Shown here: positions 8,396-16,795 of the stretch, piece by piece
How positions within the stretch are numbered: the first letter of the stretch is position 1
Layout: every line of letters begins with the position of its first letter
Origin: JAATGA01 sp047605605
Lineage (GTDB): Bacteria > Pseudomonadota > Alphaproteobacteria > Rhodobacterales > Rhodobacteraceae
Length of the DNA stretch: 64,000 nt
Direction of reading: 5' to 3'
NCBI GenBank assembly: GCA_047605605.1
Contig: JASGFG010000003.1
Location: 1 to 64,000, forward strand
Program-made: the position numbers and the translations under genes
Notes under the pieces: model-generated
What the model was told of the DNA's origin: nothing
What the model saw: the letters and a program-made list of their open reading frames with translations, nothing else
Databases searched by the model: none

Positions 8396-9289
8396 ATGGA
8401 GTTTCGACGTCTGAAGTACTTTCTCGCCGTGGCGGAGGAGCTGCATTTCGGCCGCGCCGCCACGCGGCTGGACATGGCGCAGCCGCCGCTGTCGCGCCAG
8501 ATCGCGGCGCTAGAGGCCGATCTGGGCGTGCAGCTTTTCGACCGCAGCCGCAGCCAGATCCGGCTGACGCAGGCGGGGATCGTGTTTCAGGATCACGCCC
8601 GCCAGATCCTCGACCGTCTGGATACCGCCTATCGCGACGCCCGGGCCGTGGGGTCGGGCGGGGCGGGGCGGCTGCGCATCGCCTTTGTCGGGTCGGCCTC
8701 GCACGGGGTCCTGCCGATGCTGATCAAGGCGTTCCGGTCGGTCTATCCCGATGTGGAACTGGCGCTTTCGGCGATGAACAATGCCGAGCTGCATCACGCA
8801 CTGGTGGGGCGGGAAATCGACATCGCCGTTGCCCGCCCGGAATTGCGCGACGACGAATTCCGGCGCGAGCCGCTGGTGCAGGAAAGGCTGATCCTTGCCC
8901 TGCCCGACAACTCGCCGCTGGCCGCGCAGGCCGAGGTGCGCTTTGCCGATCTGGCGGGGCAGACCTTCGTGCTTTATCCCCGCCGCCCGCGCCCCGGCTA
9001 TGCCGACGTGGTTCTGGGCATCTGCGAACGCGAGGGTTTTGCCCCCGCCAAGCTGGAACTGACCCAGGATTTCCAGAGCGCGATCAGCCTTGTCTCGGTG
9101 GGTGTCGGGCTTTCGGTAGTGCCGGAATCCGTCGCCAGCACCCAGCGGCCGGGTGTGATCTATCGCCCCTATTCCGGTCACAACCCCGGCACGGCCCTGA
9201 CCGTCCATGCCCGGCTGGACAACCGCGCGCCGCAGGTGATGAACTTTCTGGAAATCACCCGGAAATTCGCACGCAAGACGCTGGCCTGA
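8396..9289 (+). CDS. catR: LysR-family regulator of the cat operon
   Basis: The protein has 297 residues from the ATG at 8396, giving MEFRRLKYFLAVAEELHFGRAATRLDMAQP, the classic winged HTH of the CatR/BenM/CbnR subgroup. The C-terminal effector domain follows (from about residue 90). It is divergent from catBCA, and the shared gap carries an ATAC-N7-GTAT operator. By family knowledge it should activate catBCA in response to cis,cis-muconate and repress itself. Longer upstream frame extensions are antisense to catB and not coding. Confidence 0.92.
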   Translation: MEFRRLKYFLAVAEELHFGRAATRLDMAQPPLSRQIAALEADLGVQLFDRSRSQIRLTQAGIVFQDHARQILDRLDTAYRDARAVGSGGAGRLRIAFVGSASHGVLPMLIKAFRSVYPDVELALSAMNNAELHHALVGREIDIAVARPELRDDEFRREPLVQERLILALPDNSPLAAQAEVRFADLAGQTFVLYPRRPRPGYADVVLGICEREGFAPAKLELTQDFQSAISLVSVGVGLSVVPESVASTQRPGVIYRPYSGHNPGTALTVHARLDNRAPQVMNFLEITRKFARKTLA

Positions 9290-9356
9290 GGCCGCGGCAG
9301 CCCATCCTGTTGGCCTCGAAGCCTTGGCTGCCGCCCCCCCTCTCGTCGCCGTGGGC

Positions 9357-9391
9357 TGGCGATCCGGCGCGCGTCACGCGACGGATCGCCA
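9357..9391. terminator. Bidirectional terminator hairpin between catR and the GH63 gene
   Basis: TGGCGATCCG and CGGATCGCCA form a perfect 10-bp stem around a 15-base loop that itself contains a CGCGT/ACGCG pair. It sits between two convergent genes (stops at 9289 and 9404). There is no strong T-run, which is common for GC-rich terminators. Confidence 0.7.
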
Positions 9392-9403
9392 GATCGGGTC
9401 CGC

Positions 9404-10669
9404 CTAGCGGCCCCGCGCCTGCCCCAGAAACTCCAGCACCATGGCCGCAGTCCAGGTGAAACGACCGCCCCCCAGTCCGTTGCCGGTCTGCGGGTCGTAG
9501 TATTCCGCAAAGCCGCTTTCCCGGATCAGGGCCAGCGACGACTCCGTGATCGCCTGCGCCGCCGCCCCCTGCCCCGCGCGCGCCAGCCCGTCCGCGATCA
9601 TGTAGTTCACCACCAGCCAGATCGGCCCGCGCCAATAGCGCTTGGCGTCAAAGCACGGGTCCTGCGGCGGGTGGCTGGCGACGCGGAACCGTGTGCCATG
9701 CGCGTCGATGGTGGCGGCGATCTGCGCCGCCCGCCCCGCCGGGATCGGCGCAAAGGCCGCAAGCAGCCCGCCGACCGAAGCGCTGTCGATCAGCCGTCCT
9801 GTCACCCGGTCGCGGCACAGATACTGGCCATGCGCCTCGGACCACAGGCTTTCCAGCGCGGCGATGCCCCTGTCGGCAAAGGCGCGGTTGGCCGCGGCGA
9901 TGTCGTCCATCCCCAGTTGCGCGGCCAGATCGGCCAGATCGGCACAGGACCGGATCAGGATGGCGTTGAAGCCGGGATCGACCACCCGGAACGGGCTGTC
10001 GTCATGCAGCACCGCATTGTCCCAGCCCAGATGCCGGAACCTTTCGACCAGCCAGACGTAGCGGTCATACTGATCCTTGGTCGGGCGGTGCGCCGGGTCG
10101 GCATGTGTGGTGTCGCGGCGGGTATAGGGGGTGATGCCATCGGTCGGCACGCGCGACAGCGGCTCGTCCCAGTCGATGGAATTGTCGCGCCCCGCCTCCC
10201 ACGGGTGGATGATGGCGGCCAGCCCTTCGCCCTGCGGATCGCGGTCGCGAAAGAACCAGTGGTGCCAGGCGCTGACCCTGGGCAACAGGGCGCGCGCCTG
10301 CGCCTCGGCCGCCGCCCGGTCGGCGGCACGGTCAAAGATCCGCCGGATAGCGAAACCGGCAACGGCGGGCTGGGTGATGCCGCTGGTCGGCACCGGGCGG
10401 CCAGTGGCCCAGACCTCGGGGCCGGGGAAATAGCCGTCGTCGGGCTGGTGAAAGATGATCTGCGGCACCATGCCGTCTGGCCATTGATGGGCGAACAGCG
10501 TGTCGATCTCGACCCAGGCGCGGGCCTCGTCATAATGCTGCTGGCCGATGGCGGTCAGGCAGGAATCCCAGTTCCACTGGAACGGATAAAGCCCCTTGGT
10601 CGGGACTGTATAGGTGCCCCTGTCGTTTTCCTTCAGGATTTCGACGGCGGCGGCGGCAAGGTCAGTCAT
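9404..10669 (-). CDS. GH63-type glycoside hydrolase (probable glucosyl-/mannosylglycerate hydrolase)
   Basis: The 421-residue (alpha/alpha)6-barrel protein resembles the short bacterial GH63 enzymes that hydrolyse mannosylglycerate or glucosylglycerate, which are also about 420-440 residues. Visible landmarks are YPFQWNWDS near residue 28, HPWEAGRDNS with the likely catalytic acid Asp162, and AEYYDPQTG with likely base Glu389, then TWTAAMVLEFL at the C-terminus. It is the last gene of a LacI-regulated sugar ABC operon and begins 3 bases after the ATPase stop. The imported substrate is therefore probably the glycoside it cleaves. A trehalase- or debranching-like role is possible but less likely given length. 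Confidence 0.72.
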   Translation of the reverse strand: MTDLAAAAVEILKENDRGTYTVPTKGLYPFQWNWDSCLTAIGQQHYDEARAWVEIDTLFAHQWPDGMVPQIIFHQPDDGYFPGPEVWATGRPVPTSGITQPAVAGFAIRRIFDRAADRAAAEAQARALLPRVSAWHHWFFRDRDPQGEGLAAIIHPWEAGRDNSIDWDEPLSRVPTDGITPYTRRDTTHADPAHRPTKDQYDRYVWLVERFRHLGWDNAVLHDDSPFRVVDPGFNAILIRSCADLADLAAQLGMDDIAAANRAFADRGIAALESLWSEAHGQYLCRDRVTGRLIDSASVGGLLAAFAPIPAGRAAQIAATIDAHGTRFRVASHPPQDPCFDAKRYWRGPIWLVVNYMIADGLARAGQGAAAQAITESSLALIRESGFAEYYDPQTGNGLGGGRFTWTAAMVLEFLGQARGR

Positions 10670-10672
10670 GGG

Positions 10673-11713
10673 TCACAAGGCCTTTTGGGTTTCGGGATCG
10701 AACCAGCGGATGCGGTCGGGGATGGGTGCCAGATGCAGCAGGTCGCCGGGGTTGGGCGCATGGGCGTTCTCCAGCACGGCGCGGAACAGCGCGCCCGCCA
10801 CATCCGCCGTCACCAGCGTATGCGGCCCAAGCGGTTCCACCACCCGCACGCTTGCCTGCAACCCCGCCTCGCCCGGCAGCACATCCTCGGGGCGGATGGC
10901 GAATTCGATGCGGTCCTGCACGACGGCCGGACCCTGGAAAAGCTGCCCCGCGACCTCCCACAGCCCCGGTCCGCGGCGGATGGCGGGCAGAAAGTTCATC
11001 GGCGGGTTGCCGATGAACGACCCCACGAACCGCGCGGCCGGGTTGCGATAGACCTCGACCGGATTCGCGGACTGCACGATCCGCCCGCCGTTCATCACGC
11101 TGATCCGGTCAGCCAAGCTCATCGCCTCGACCTGATCGTGGGTGACATAGATCGTCGTCGTGTTCGACGCGGCCAGCACGCCTTTCAGTTCAGCCCGCAT
11201 TTCCAGCCGCAGAAGCGCGTCCAGGTTCGACAGCGGCTCGTCCATCAGGATCACGTCCGGTTCCATCGCCAGCGCGCGGGCCACCGCCACGCGCTGCCGC
11301 TGGCCCCCGGAAAGCTGGCCGGAATAGCGGACCAGCAGTTGCTCGATATGCATCAGCTCCGCCGTGCGTTTCACCCGGCGGTCGACTTCACCCTGCGCCA
11401 TCTTCTTCATCCGCAGGCCGAAGGCGATGTTCTCATAGACGGTCAGATGCGGGAACACGGCATAGTTCTGGAACACCATCGCGATGCCCCTCGCGCGCGG
11501 GGGCAGGGTGTCGATGCGGCGATCCCCTATCCAGACCTCGCCCTTCGTCGGCGTCTCCAGCCCCGCGATGATGCGCAAAAGCGTGGTCTTGCCGCAGCCC
11601 GAGGCGCCAAGCAGCACCATGAACTCGCGGTCGGCGATGGTCATGTCGACCTCGTGCAGCGCGGTGAAGGCGCCAAAGGACTTGGCCACGCCCTTGATGC
11701 GGATTTCTGCCAT
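10673..11713 (-). CDS. Sugar ABC transporter ATP-binding protein (UgpC/MalK type)
   Basis: The 346-residue protein has an N-terminal ATPase domain with Walker A GASGCGKTT, signature LSGGQRQRVAVARAL and Walker B VILMDEPLSNLDA. A C-terminal TOBE/OB regulatory region (from about residue 235) is typical of carbohydrate importers of the CUT1 class. The start is the ATG at 11713 preceded by AAGGAGTTTCCCC. It follows the second permease by 11 bases and precedes the GH63 gene by 3 bases. It powers uptake of the substrate bound by the protein encoded at 13491-14759. Confidence 0.93.
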   Translation of the reverse strand: MAEIRIKGVAKSFGAFTALHEVDMTIADREFMVLLGASGCGKTTLLRIIAGLETPTKGEVWIGDRRIDTLPPRARGIAMVFQNYAVFPHLTVYENIAFGLRMKKMAQGEVDRRVKRTAELMHIEQLLVRYSGQLSGGQRQRVAVARALAMEPDVILMDEPLSNLDALLRLEMRAELKGVLAASNTTTIYVTHDQVEAMSLADRISVMNGGRIVQSANPVEVYRNPAARFVGSFIGNPPMNFLPAIRRGPGLWEVAGQLFQGPAVVQDRIEFAIRPEDVLPGEAGLQASVRVVEPLGPHTLVTADVAGALFRAVLENAHAPNPGDLLHLAPIPDRIRWFDPETQKAL

Positions 11714-11724
11714 GGGGAAACTCC

Positions 11725-12573
11725 TTAACGGTTGGCGATGCCCCACATCGCGAACAGATACTTGCGGACGGCAAAGATGAAGACCAGCGCCGGGACCACC
11801 AGCGCCGCCCCGCCTGCGAATTTCAGATGCAGCGGCGAGACATCCAGCGATTGCAGAAGGAAAGCCGTCAGCGTGCGGTTCTGGATGGTCAGCACGGCTG
11901 CGGCAAAGACCTCGTTCCACGAGATCACAAAGGCGAATACGGCCGAGGCCGCGATGCCCGGCAGCGCCAGCGGCAGGATCACCCTGGTCACGGCTTGCAG
12001 CCGGTTGCACCCCAGGGTCCAGGCGGCTTCCTCCAGCTCCATCGGGATGCCCGAGAACAGCGAAAAGGTGATCAGCACCGCAAAGGGCAGCGCCAGCGTC
12101 GTATGCACCAGCGCCAACCCCAGTGTGGTGTCGTCCAGCCCCGTGCGGATGAACAGCACCGCCAGCGGCAGCGCCAGCAGTGGCAGGGGAAAGGCCCGGG
12201 TCATGATGACCAGAAAGCGGAACACCTCTTTCCCCGGAAAGTCGAAGCGCGACAGGGCGTAACCGGCCGGCGCGCCCAGGCCGATCGACAGGATCATCGT
12301 GACCGTCGCCACCTTGACCGAATTCCACAGCGCCGTCAGCACCCCCTGATATTCCAGAAAGAACCGCACCGAGCCAAAGTCGAACGACGGCAGGAAGGAC
12401 TTCGGGAAGCCCGAAACCTGTTCGGGCGAGGACAGGGCGTTGACGAACAACAGCCAGATCGGCACCAGCACCCACAGGCACAGCATCGTCACCCCGGCGA
12501 TGAACACCCGGCGGCCGGACCGATGCAGTTCGTCGGGGCGCAGGTCGTCGGGGCGGATGGTCGCATCGGTCAT
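11725..12573 (-). CDS. Sugar ABC transporter permease (MalG/UgpE type)
   Basis: The 282-residue protein has six predicted transmembrane segments and an EAA motif (EEAAWTLGCNRLQAVTRVILPLALPG) of CUT1 inner-membrane permeases. The start is the ATG at 12573, overlapping the preceding permease stop by 4 bases. It pairs with that permease as a heterodimer. The first approximately 20 residues (DATIRPDDLRPDELHRSGRR) are cytoplasmic and charged. Confidence 0.9.
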   Translation of the reverse strand: MTDATIRPDDLRPDELHRSGRRVFIAGVTMLCLWVLVPIWLLFVNALSSPEQVSGFPKSFLPSFDFGSVRFFLEYQGVLTALWNSVKVATVTMILSIGLGAPAGYALSRFDFPGKEVFRFLVIMTRAFPLPLLALPLAVLFIRTGLDDTTLGLALVHTTLALPFAVLITFSLFSGIPMELEEAAWTLGCNRLQAVTRVILPLALPGIAASAVFAFVISWNEVFAAAVLTIQNRTLTAFLLQSLDVSPLHLKFAGGAALVVPALVFIFAVRKYLFAMWGIANR

Positions 12574-13412
12574 ATCCGCGCCTCCTTCGGTACGCGCAGC
12601 AGGCGCAGGATCAGCAGGGTGAAGGCGACCGATATGCCAAGGATCACCATGGCATAGGCGGCGGCGACGCCGCGGTCCTGCATGACGAACTGCCACTGAT
12701 AGACCTCGCCCATCAGCACGGGAAAGTTGGTGCCGCCAAGCGCCGCGACCACGGCAAAGACCTCGAAGGCCAGGATCACCCGCAGGATCAGCGCGGTCTG
12801 GAGCGAGGGTTTCAGCATCGGCAGGGTGACGCGCGCGAACCTTTGCCAGCGGGATGCGCCAAAGACCTCGGCCGCCTCGCCGTATTCCTTGGGGATCAGA
12901 CCCATGCCGGCCACGATGATCACCATCATGATCGCGGTCGCGCGCCAGACCTCGGCCAGAACGATGGCCAGAAAGATCATCCCCGGCGTCTGATAGCCCA
13001 GAAGCAGCAGCGGCTGGTCGATCAGCCCCAGCCGGTGCAGGCCAGAGTTCAGGAACCCCGCCTGATCGAAGATCGCCAGCCACACAAGGCCCGCGGCAAG
13101 GTCGGAAATCCCCAGCGGAATGGCAAAGATATACAGCACCGCCGACCGCCCGCGTTTCAGCCGCGTCACCGCCGATGCCATGGTCAGCGCCATGGCCAGC
13201 TGCACCGGCACCACCACCGCCATCAGCAGCAGCGTGTTCTGCATCGCCGTCGGGAATTTCCAGTGCCCGGCCATGGTGGCAAAGTTTTCCGCCGTCCAGA
13301 CGCCGTCGCGGCTGAAGGCGTCGATGGCGACCAGCGCGAAGGGGTAAAGGAAGAACACGCACAGAAACAGCGTGGCGGGCAACAGCAGGGCATAGGGCAA
13401 CATGCGGGGCAT
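12570..13412 (-). CDS. Sugar ABC transporter permease (MalF/UgpA type)
   Basis: The 280-residue integral membrane protein has the EAA loop GEAAEVFGASRWQRFARVTLPML and hydrophobic segments spread along its length, like the MalF-group partner in CUT1 sugar transporters. It starts at the ATG at 13412 and overlaps the following permease by 4 bases. A strong hairpin (13439-13467) lies between it and the binding-protein gene, which probably lowers membrane-component expression relative to the binding protein. Confidence 0.9.
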   Translation of the reverse strand: MPRMLPYALLLPATLFLCVFFLYPFALVAIDAFSRDGVWTAENFATMAGHWKFPTAMQNTLLLMAVVVPVQLAMALTMASAVTRLKRGRSAVLYIFAIPLGISDLAAGLVWLAIFDQAGFLNSGLHRLGLIDQPLLLLGYQTPGMIFLAIVLAEVWRATAIMMVIIVAGMGLIPKEYGEAAEVFGASRWQRFARVTLPMLKPSLQTALILRVILAFEVFAVVAALGGTNFPVLMGEVYQWQFVMQDRGVAAAYAMVILGISVAFTLLILRLLRVPKEARI

Positions 13413-13438
13413 GGCCGGTTTCTCCGGGGTTCAGGGGC

Positions 13439-13467
13439 GGGGGCGCGGAGGAGGGGTCCGCGCCCCC
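13439..13467 (-). terminator. Intra-operon GC hairpin after the binding-protein gene
   Basis: GGGGGCGCGGA and TCCGCGCCCCC form a perfect 11-bp stem with a 7-base loop in the 78-base gap between the binding-protein stop and the first permease. Hairpins here usually stabilise binding-protein mRNA or attenuate read-through. No T-run follows. Confidence 0.6.
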
Positions 13468-13490
13468 GGATGTTGCGAAAGGCGCGCCGG

Positions 13491-14759
13491 TCAGTTGACC
13501 GGGCAGGCGCCTTGCGACGGCTTGTCCGGGGCCCAGCAGGGCGCGCCGGTTTCCACCATCAGCTTGCGCAACACATCCGCCTGCTGGTCCAGCACCTGCC
13601 GGATGTCGCGGTTGCCCAGCACGATCTGCTCGAACGTGTCGATATAGACCTGATTGAACTTGCCCCCCTTGTCGCCCAGCCCCATCGGCAACAGCGCCGG
13701 CATCGCATCCGGCGCGCCGGTCATCTTGGCGATGGCGGGCGCGAATGCCTTGACCGAGGCGGGAACGTCATCCGGCATGGCGAAATCCGACACCGGGAAG
13801 AAGTTCGTGGCCTTCAGCGTGGCAAGCTGGGTTTCGGGTTTCAGCATATAGGCGACCAGCGCCCTGGCATTGGCCGCATCGGGGCTGGTTTTCGGCACGG
13901 CCAGCCCGGCGATCACCGGCATGAAGGCGCGCCCCTTCGGACCTGAGGGCGCCGGGAAGGCCACGAAATCGTCGGGCTTCTGGTTGAAGGCATCGGCGAT
14001 CCGCGCGATGTGGTCAAAGGCCAGCCAGACCTCGCCCGTCAAAAGCGGTTCCTGCATGAAGGCATAGTTGGTCGAGGCCGGGGTGGTATAGGACCAAAGC
14101 TCGCGGAACTTGCCCCAGGCGGTTTCGGCATCGGCCGAACGGAATTCCGTCACCATCGACCCGGTATAGGCGGGCAGCAGGAACCCCTCGAAAAAGCGGT
14201 GCTTCAGGCCCTTGGGTCCGGCGGGAAAGCCGAATTTCGGGCTGCCCGTCCCCTCTTTCAGCGCCTTGGCCCAGTCGATAAGCTGATCGTAGGTCAGCGC
14301 GTTCAGATCGGCGCCCTTGGGCAGATAGTCCAGCGCCTTCCTGTTGGCGACCATCAGGTATTGCGCCTGCATCCAGGGAACATACTTCTGCTCGCCCGTG
14401 CCCAGCTTGCCCAGCGACAGCATCGCCGGGCTGATCGCCTGCGGCACTTCGGCGCTCAGATCGGCCAGACCGTCGGCCAGCCCCGACAGATCGCCATGCA
14501 GGCCACCCACCAGGCCGATCGTGCCCGATCCGGCCTTGAGTTCGGCCTGAATCCGCGTCATCCATGGCCCGTCGTCGGGCGCCTGATAGTCGACACCGCC
14601 GGGAAAGGCCTTCAGCACGTCCTCGCGCATCTTCTGGCCTTCCTCGACCGGGCGGGCCTGCGTGGACCAGAACAGGATTTCGGCCGAGGCGCCGCCTGCA
14701 AAGGCAAACAGAGATCCGGCCAGGGCAAGGCCCCGGAGTGCGGTCTTCCGAATTGTCAT
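13491..14759 (-). CDS. Sugar ABC transporter substrate-binding protein
   Basis: The 422-residue periplasmic binding protein has a Sec signal peptide (MTIRKTALRGLALAGSLFAF, cleaved after ASA) and the type-1 extracellular solute-binding architecture used by CUT1 systems. It should bind a small glycoside in the periplasm. The nearby GH63 enzyme suggests a glycosylglycerate, which is inference. Its start lies 11 bases after the lacI-family gene stop, so the repressor and transporter share a transcript. Cys residues near the C-terminus (CWAPDKPSQGACPVN) could form a disulfide. Confidence 0.87.
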   Translation of the reverse strand: MTIRKTALRGLALAGSLFAFAGGASAEILFWSTQARPVEEGQKMREDVLKAFPGGVDYQAPDDGPWMTRIQAELKAGSGTIGLVGGLHGDLSGLADGLADLSAEVPQAISPAMLSLGKLGTGEQKYVPWMQAQYLMVANRKALDYLPKGADLNALTYDQLIDWAKALKEGTGSPKFGFPAGPKGLKHRFFEGFLLPAYTGSMVTEFRSADAETAWGKFRELWSYTTPASTNYAFMQEPLLTGEVWLAFDHIARIADAFNQKPDDFVAFPAPSGPKGRAFMPVIAGLAVPKTSPDAANARALVAYMLKPETQLATLKATNFFPVSDFAMPDDVPASVKAFAPAIAKMTGAPDAMPALLPMGLGDKGGKFNQVYIDTFEQIVLGNRDIRQVLDQQADVLRKLMVETGAPCWAPDKPSQGACPVN

Positions 14760-14770
14760 GGTCTTCCTCC

Positions 14771-15808
14771 CTATGACCTTTCTGGTTGGGGCGCCGGTCC
14801 GTGGCTGTTGCGCAGGACAAGGCGCGGAACGATCAGGTGATGGTTCGGCGGGGCCTTGGGATCGGCCATCCGCGCGATCAGAAGCGTGGCAAGCTCTCTC
14901 GCAGCCGCCATCGTCTCGCTGTCAAAGGTGGTCAGCGCCGGGCGGCAATGTTCGGCGGCATGGATGTTGTCAAAGCCGATCACCGACAGATCCTGCGGGA
15001 TGCGCAGACCCAGAACCTGCGCCTCTTCCACCACGGCCAGGGCCAGCCCGTCGAACAGGGCCACGATCGCCGTCGGCCGGTCGGGCGCCGTCAGCATCTG
15101 GTGGATCGCCCGCCGCCGCAGCGTCGCGTCATATCGGGGCGAGGTCGCAACCGACAGCCGCGCATCGGTGCCGGCCAGGGCGCGGGCCAGCCCCTCGCTG
15201 CGGTGACGGCGAAAGGTCATCCCTTCTTCGATGGTGATCAGGCCGAAATGGCGGTGGCCCAGGGCGTAAAGCATCTGCCCCGCCTGCGCGAAGGCTGCCG
15301 CGCCATCGGTATCCACCCAGTCGAAGGGCGCCGGTTCCGCCGCCGTGCGGCCAAAGGTGACGAAGGGAAAGCCCTGCGTCAGCAGCCAGTCGATGCGCGG
15401 ATCGGCCTCGGCCGTGCGGCCAAGGATCAGCCCATCGGCCCGGCGGGTGCGCACGATGTTGCGGATGGCGGCCATCTCGGCCTCGGGGTCGGCCTGAAAG
15501 CTCAGGAACAGGTCGACGCCGCGCTCGTGCAGCCCCTGCCCCAGCCCCTGCACGAACTCGCCCAGATAGCTCGCCTCGCGTCCATAGCCGGGGTCGCAGG
15601 TGACAAGCCCGACAAACCCCGTCGCCCGCCCGCTGGCCAAGGATTGCGCGGCGCGGTTCGGCACATAGGCAGCATCCCGCGCCGCGGCGGCGACACGCTC
15701 ACGGGTTTCCTCGGAAATGCGGGGATGGCCCGACAGGGCGCGCGAGACGGTGGCCGTGGACAGGCCCAACTGGTCCGCCAGATCCTTGAGCGTGCTTCCC
15801 CCGGACAT
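14771..15808 (-). CDS. LacI-family transcriptional regulator of the glycoside operon
   Basis: The 345-residue protein has a LacI helix-turn-helix at residues 5-26 (LKDLADQLGLSTATVSRALSG), a hinge around RAAQSLASGRATG, and a periplasmic-binding-protein-like effector domain ending in VPRLVLRNS. The start is the ATG at 15808. Frames extending farther upstream cross the operator. It is the first gene of the operon and has a near-perfect LacI-type operator 55-75 bases before its start, so it probably represses itself and the whole transporter-hydrolase operon until the sugar binds. Confidence 0.92.
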   Translation of the reverse strand: MSGGSTLKDLADQLGLSTATVSRALSGHPRISEETRERVAAAARDAAYVPNRAAQSLASGRATGFVGLVTCDPGYGREASYLGEFVQGLGQGLHERGVDLFLSFQADPEAEMAAIRNIVRTRRADGLILGRTAEADPRIDWLLTQGFPFVTFGRTAAEPAPFDWVDTDGAAAFAQAGQMLYALGHRHFGLITIEEGMTFRRHRSEGLARALAGTDARLSVATSPRYDATLRRRAIHQMLTAPDRPTAIVALFDGLALAVVEEAQVLGLRIPQDLSVIGFDNIHAAEHCRPALTTFDSETMAAARELATLLIARMADPKAPPNHHLIVPRLVLRNSHGPAPQPERS

Positions 15809-15863
15809 CAGCCGCACCTCCCAATGCTGCCATTGGAGAGAGAGCCTAACCCCAAAAACCGCG

Positions 15864-15883
15864 TTGTGCAAGCGCTTGCGCAA
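15864..15883. promoter_or_regulatory. LacI-family operator
   Basis: TTGTGCAAGCGCTTGCGCAA is a 20-bp inverted repeat with a single mismatched pair and a perfect 12-bp core GCAAGCGCTTGC. The central AAGCGCTT matches the usual LacI/GalR-family half-site with central CG. It lies just upstream of the lacI-type gene that opens the operon. Confidence 0.82.
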
Positions 15884-16066
15884 GGGATGCGCGCCAAGCA
15901 GCCCATTGCCCCATTCGGCTGCCGATGCCTGCCCCTTCACGGGTTTCAGGCCGGCACATATGCCCTGCACCAGCCATGCCGCAAGGCTCAGGAGTGTCCC
16001 GCCGATACGGGTCGGGAACAGGCATGGCCCCGGCCCAGAGGGTCGGCCTTGCACCAGGGTGGCGCT

Positions 16067-16795
16067 CTAGGCCCCCTTTTCCCGCAGCCAGCCGGCGATC
16101 ATCGCCCGCAGCCTTTCCCCCGAAAACGACGGGAAATGCCCGCCATGCACGATGCGCACCGGCAGCGCCGCCAGCCTGCGCATCGAGGCGATGTAATCCG
16201 CCTGTTCCTGCACGCTCGTTCCCTCGATCAGCGGGCCGTCATAGACGATGTCGCCCGAAATCAGCACGCCGGTCGCCGCTTCCCACAGGGCGATGCCGCC
16301 GGGGGAATGGCCGGGGGTGTGGATCACCTCGAACGACCGGTCGCCCAGGTCGATCCGGTCGCCGTCCAGCAGGATGCGCGTGGCGGGGGCGGCCTTCACC
16401 GCATAGGCGGTCGACAGATAGGGCTGGGGCGGCAGGGCGTCGAAGATGTCATCCGTCACATATTTGTCCGACACGGTATTCGCCGGCGTCGGGGCGGCGA
16501 GGATGTCCGCCTCGGCCGCATGGCACAGCCGGCAGGGAAATTCGTGATGACAGCCTATGTGGTCGAAATGCGTGTGGCTCGCCACCGCATCCAGCGACTT
16601 TTCCGTGACCAGCGGCACCCAGTCGCGCAGCGAGACGACGCCCATGCCGCTGTCCACCAGCATGTCGCGGTCGCGCCCCCGCACATGCCAGACGTTGCAA
16701 CGGTAAAACTCCTGAATGAACGGCTCGTCGATATGGGTCACGCCGTCGCCCATCGGGCGGATGCGATACCAGTCTTGCGGGGGGACGCGGTTCAT
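16067..16795 (-). CDS. Metallo-beta-lactamase-fold hydrolase
   Basis: The 242-residue protein has the di-metal motif HTHFDH (His74, His76, Asp78, His79), a second histidine in HTPGHSPGG, the bridging Asp in LISGDIVYDG and a final His in HGGH. It resembles glyoxalase II-like or lactonase-like MBL hydrolases. The ATG at 16795 overlaps the ABC ATPase stop (TGATG), so it is the last gene of a polyamine/opine-type transporter operon. A hydrolase acting on the imported ester, lactone or amide is the likeliest role. The substrate is unknown. Confidence 0.82.
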   Translation of the reverse strand: MNRVPPQDWYRIRPMGDGVTHIDEPFIQEFYRCNVWHVRGRDRDMLVDSGMGVVSLRDWVPLVTEKSLDAVASHTHFDHIGCHHEFPCRLCHAAEADILAAPTPANTVSDKYVTDDIFDALPPQPYLSTAYAVKAAPATRILLDGDRIDLGDRSFEVIHTPGHSPGGIALWEAATGVLISGDIVYDGPLIEGTSVQEQADYIASMRRLAALPVRIVHGGHFPSFSGERLRAMIAGWLREKGA

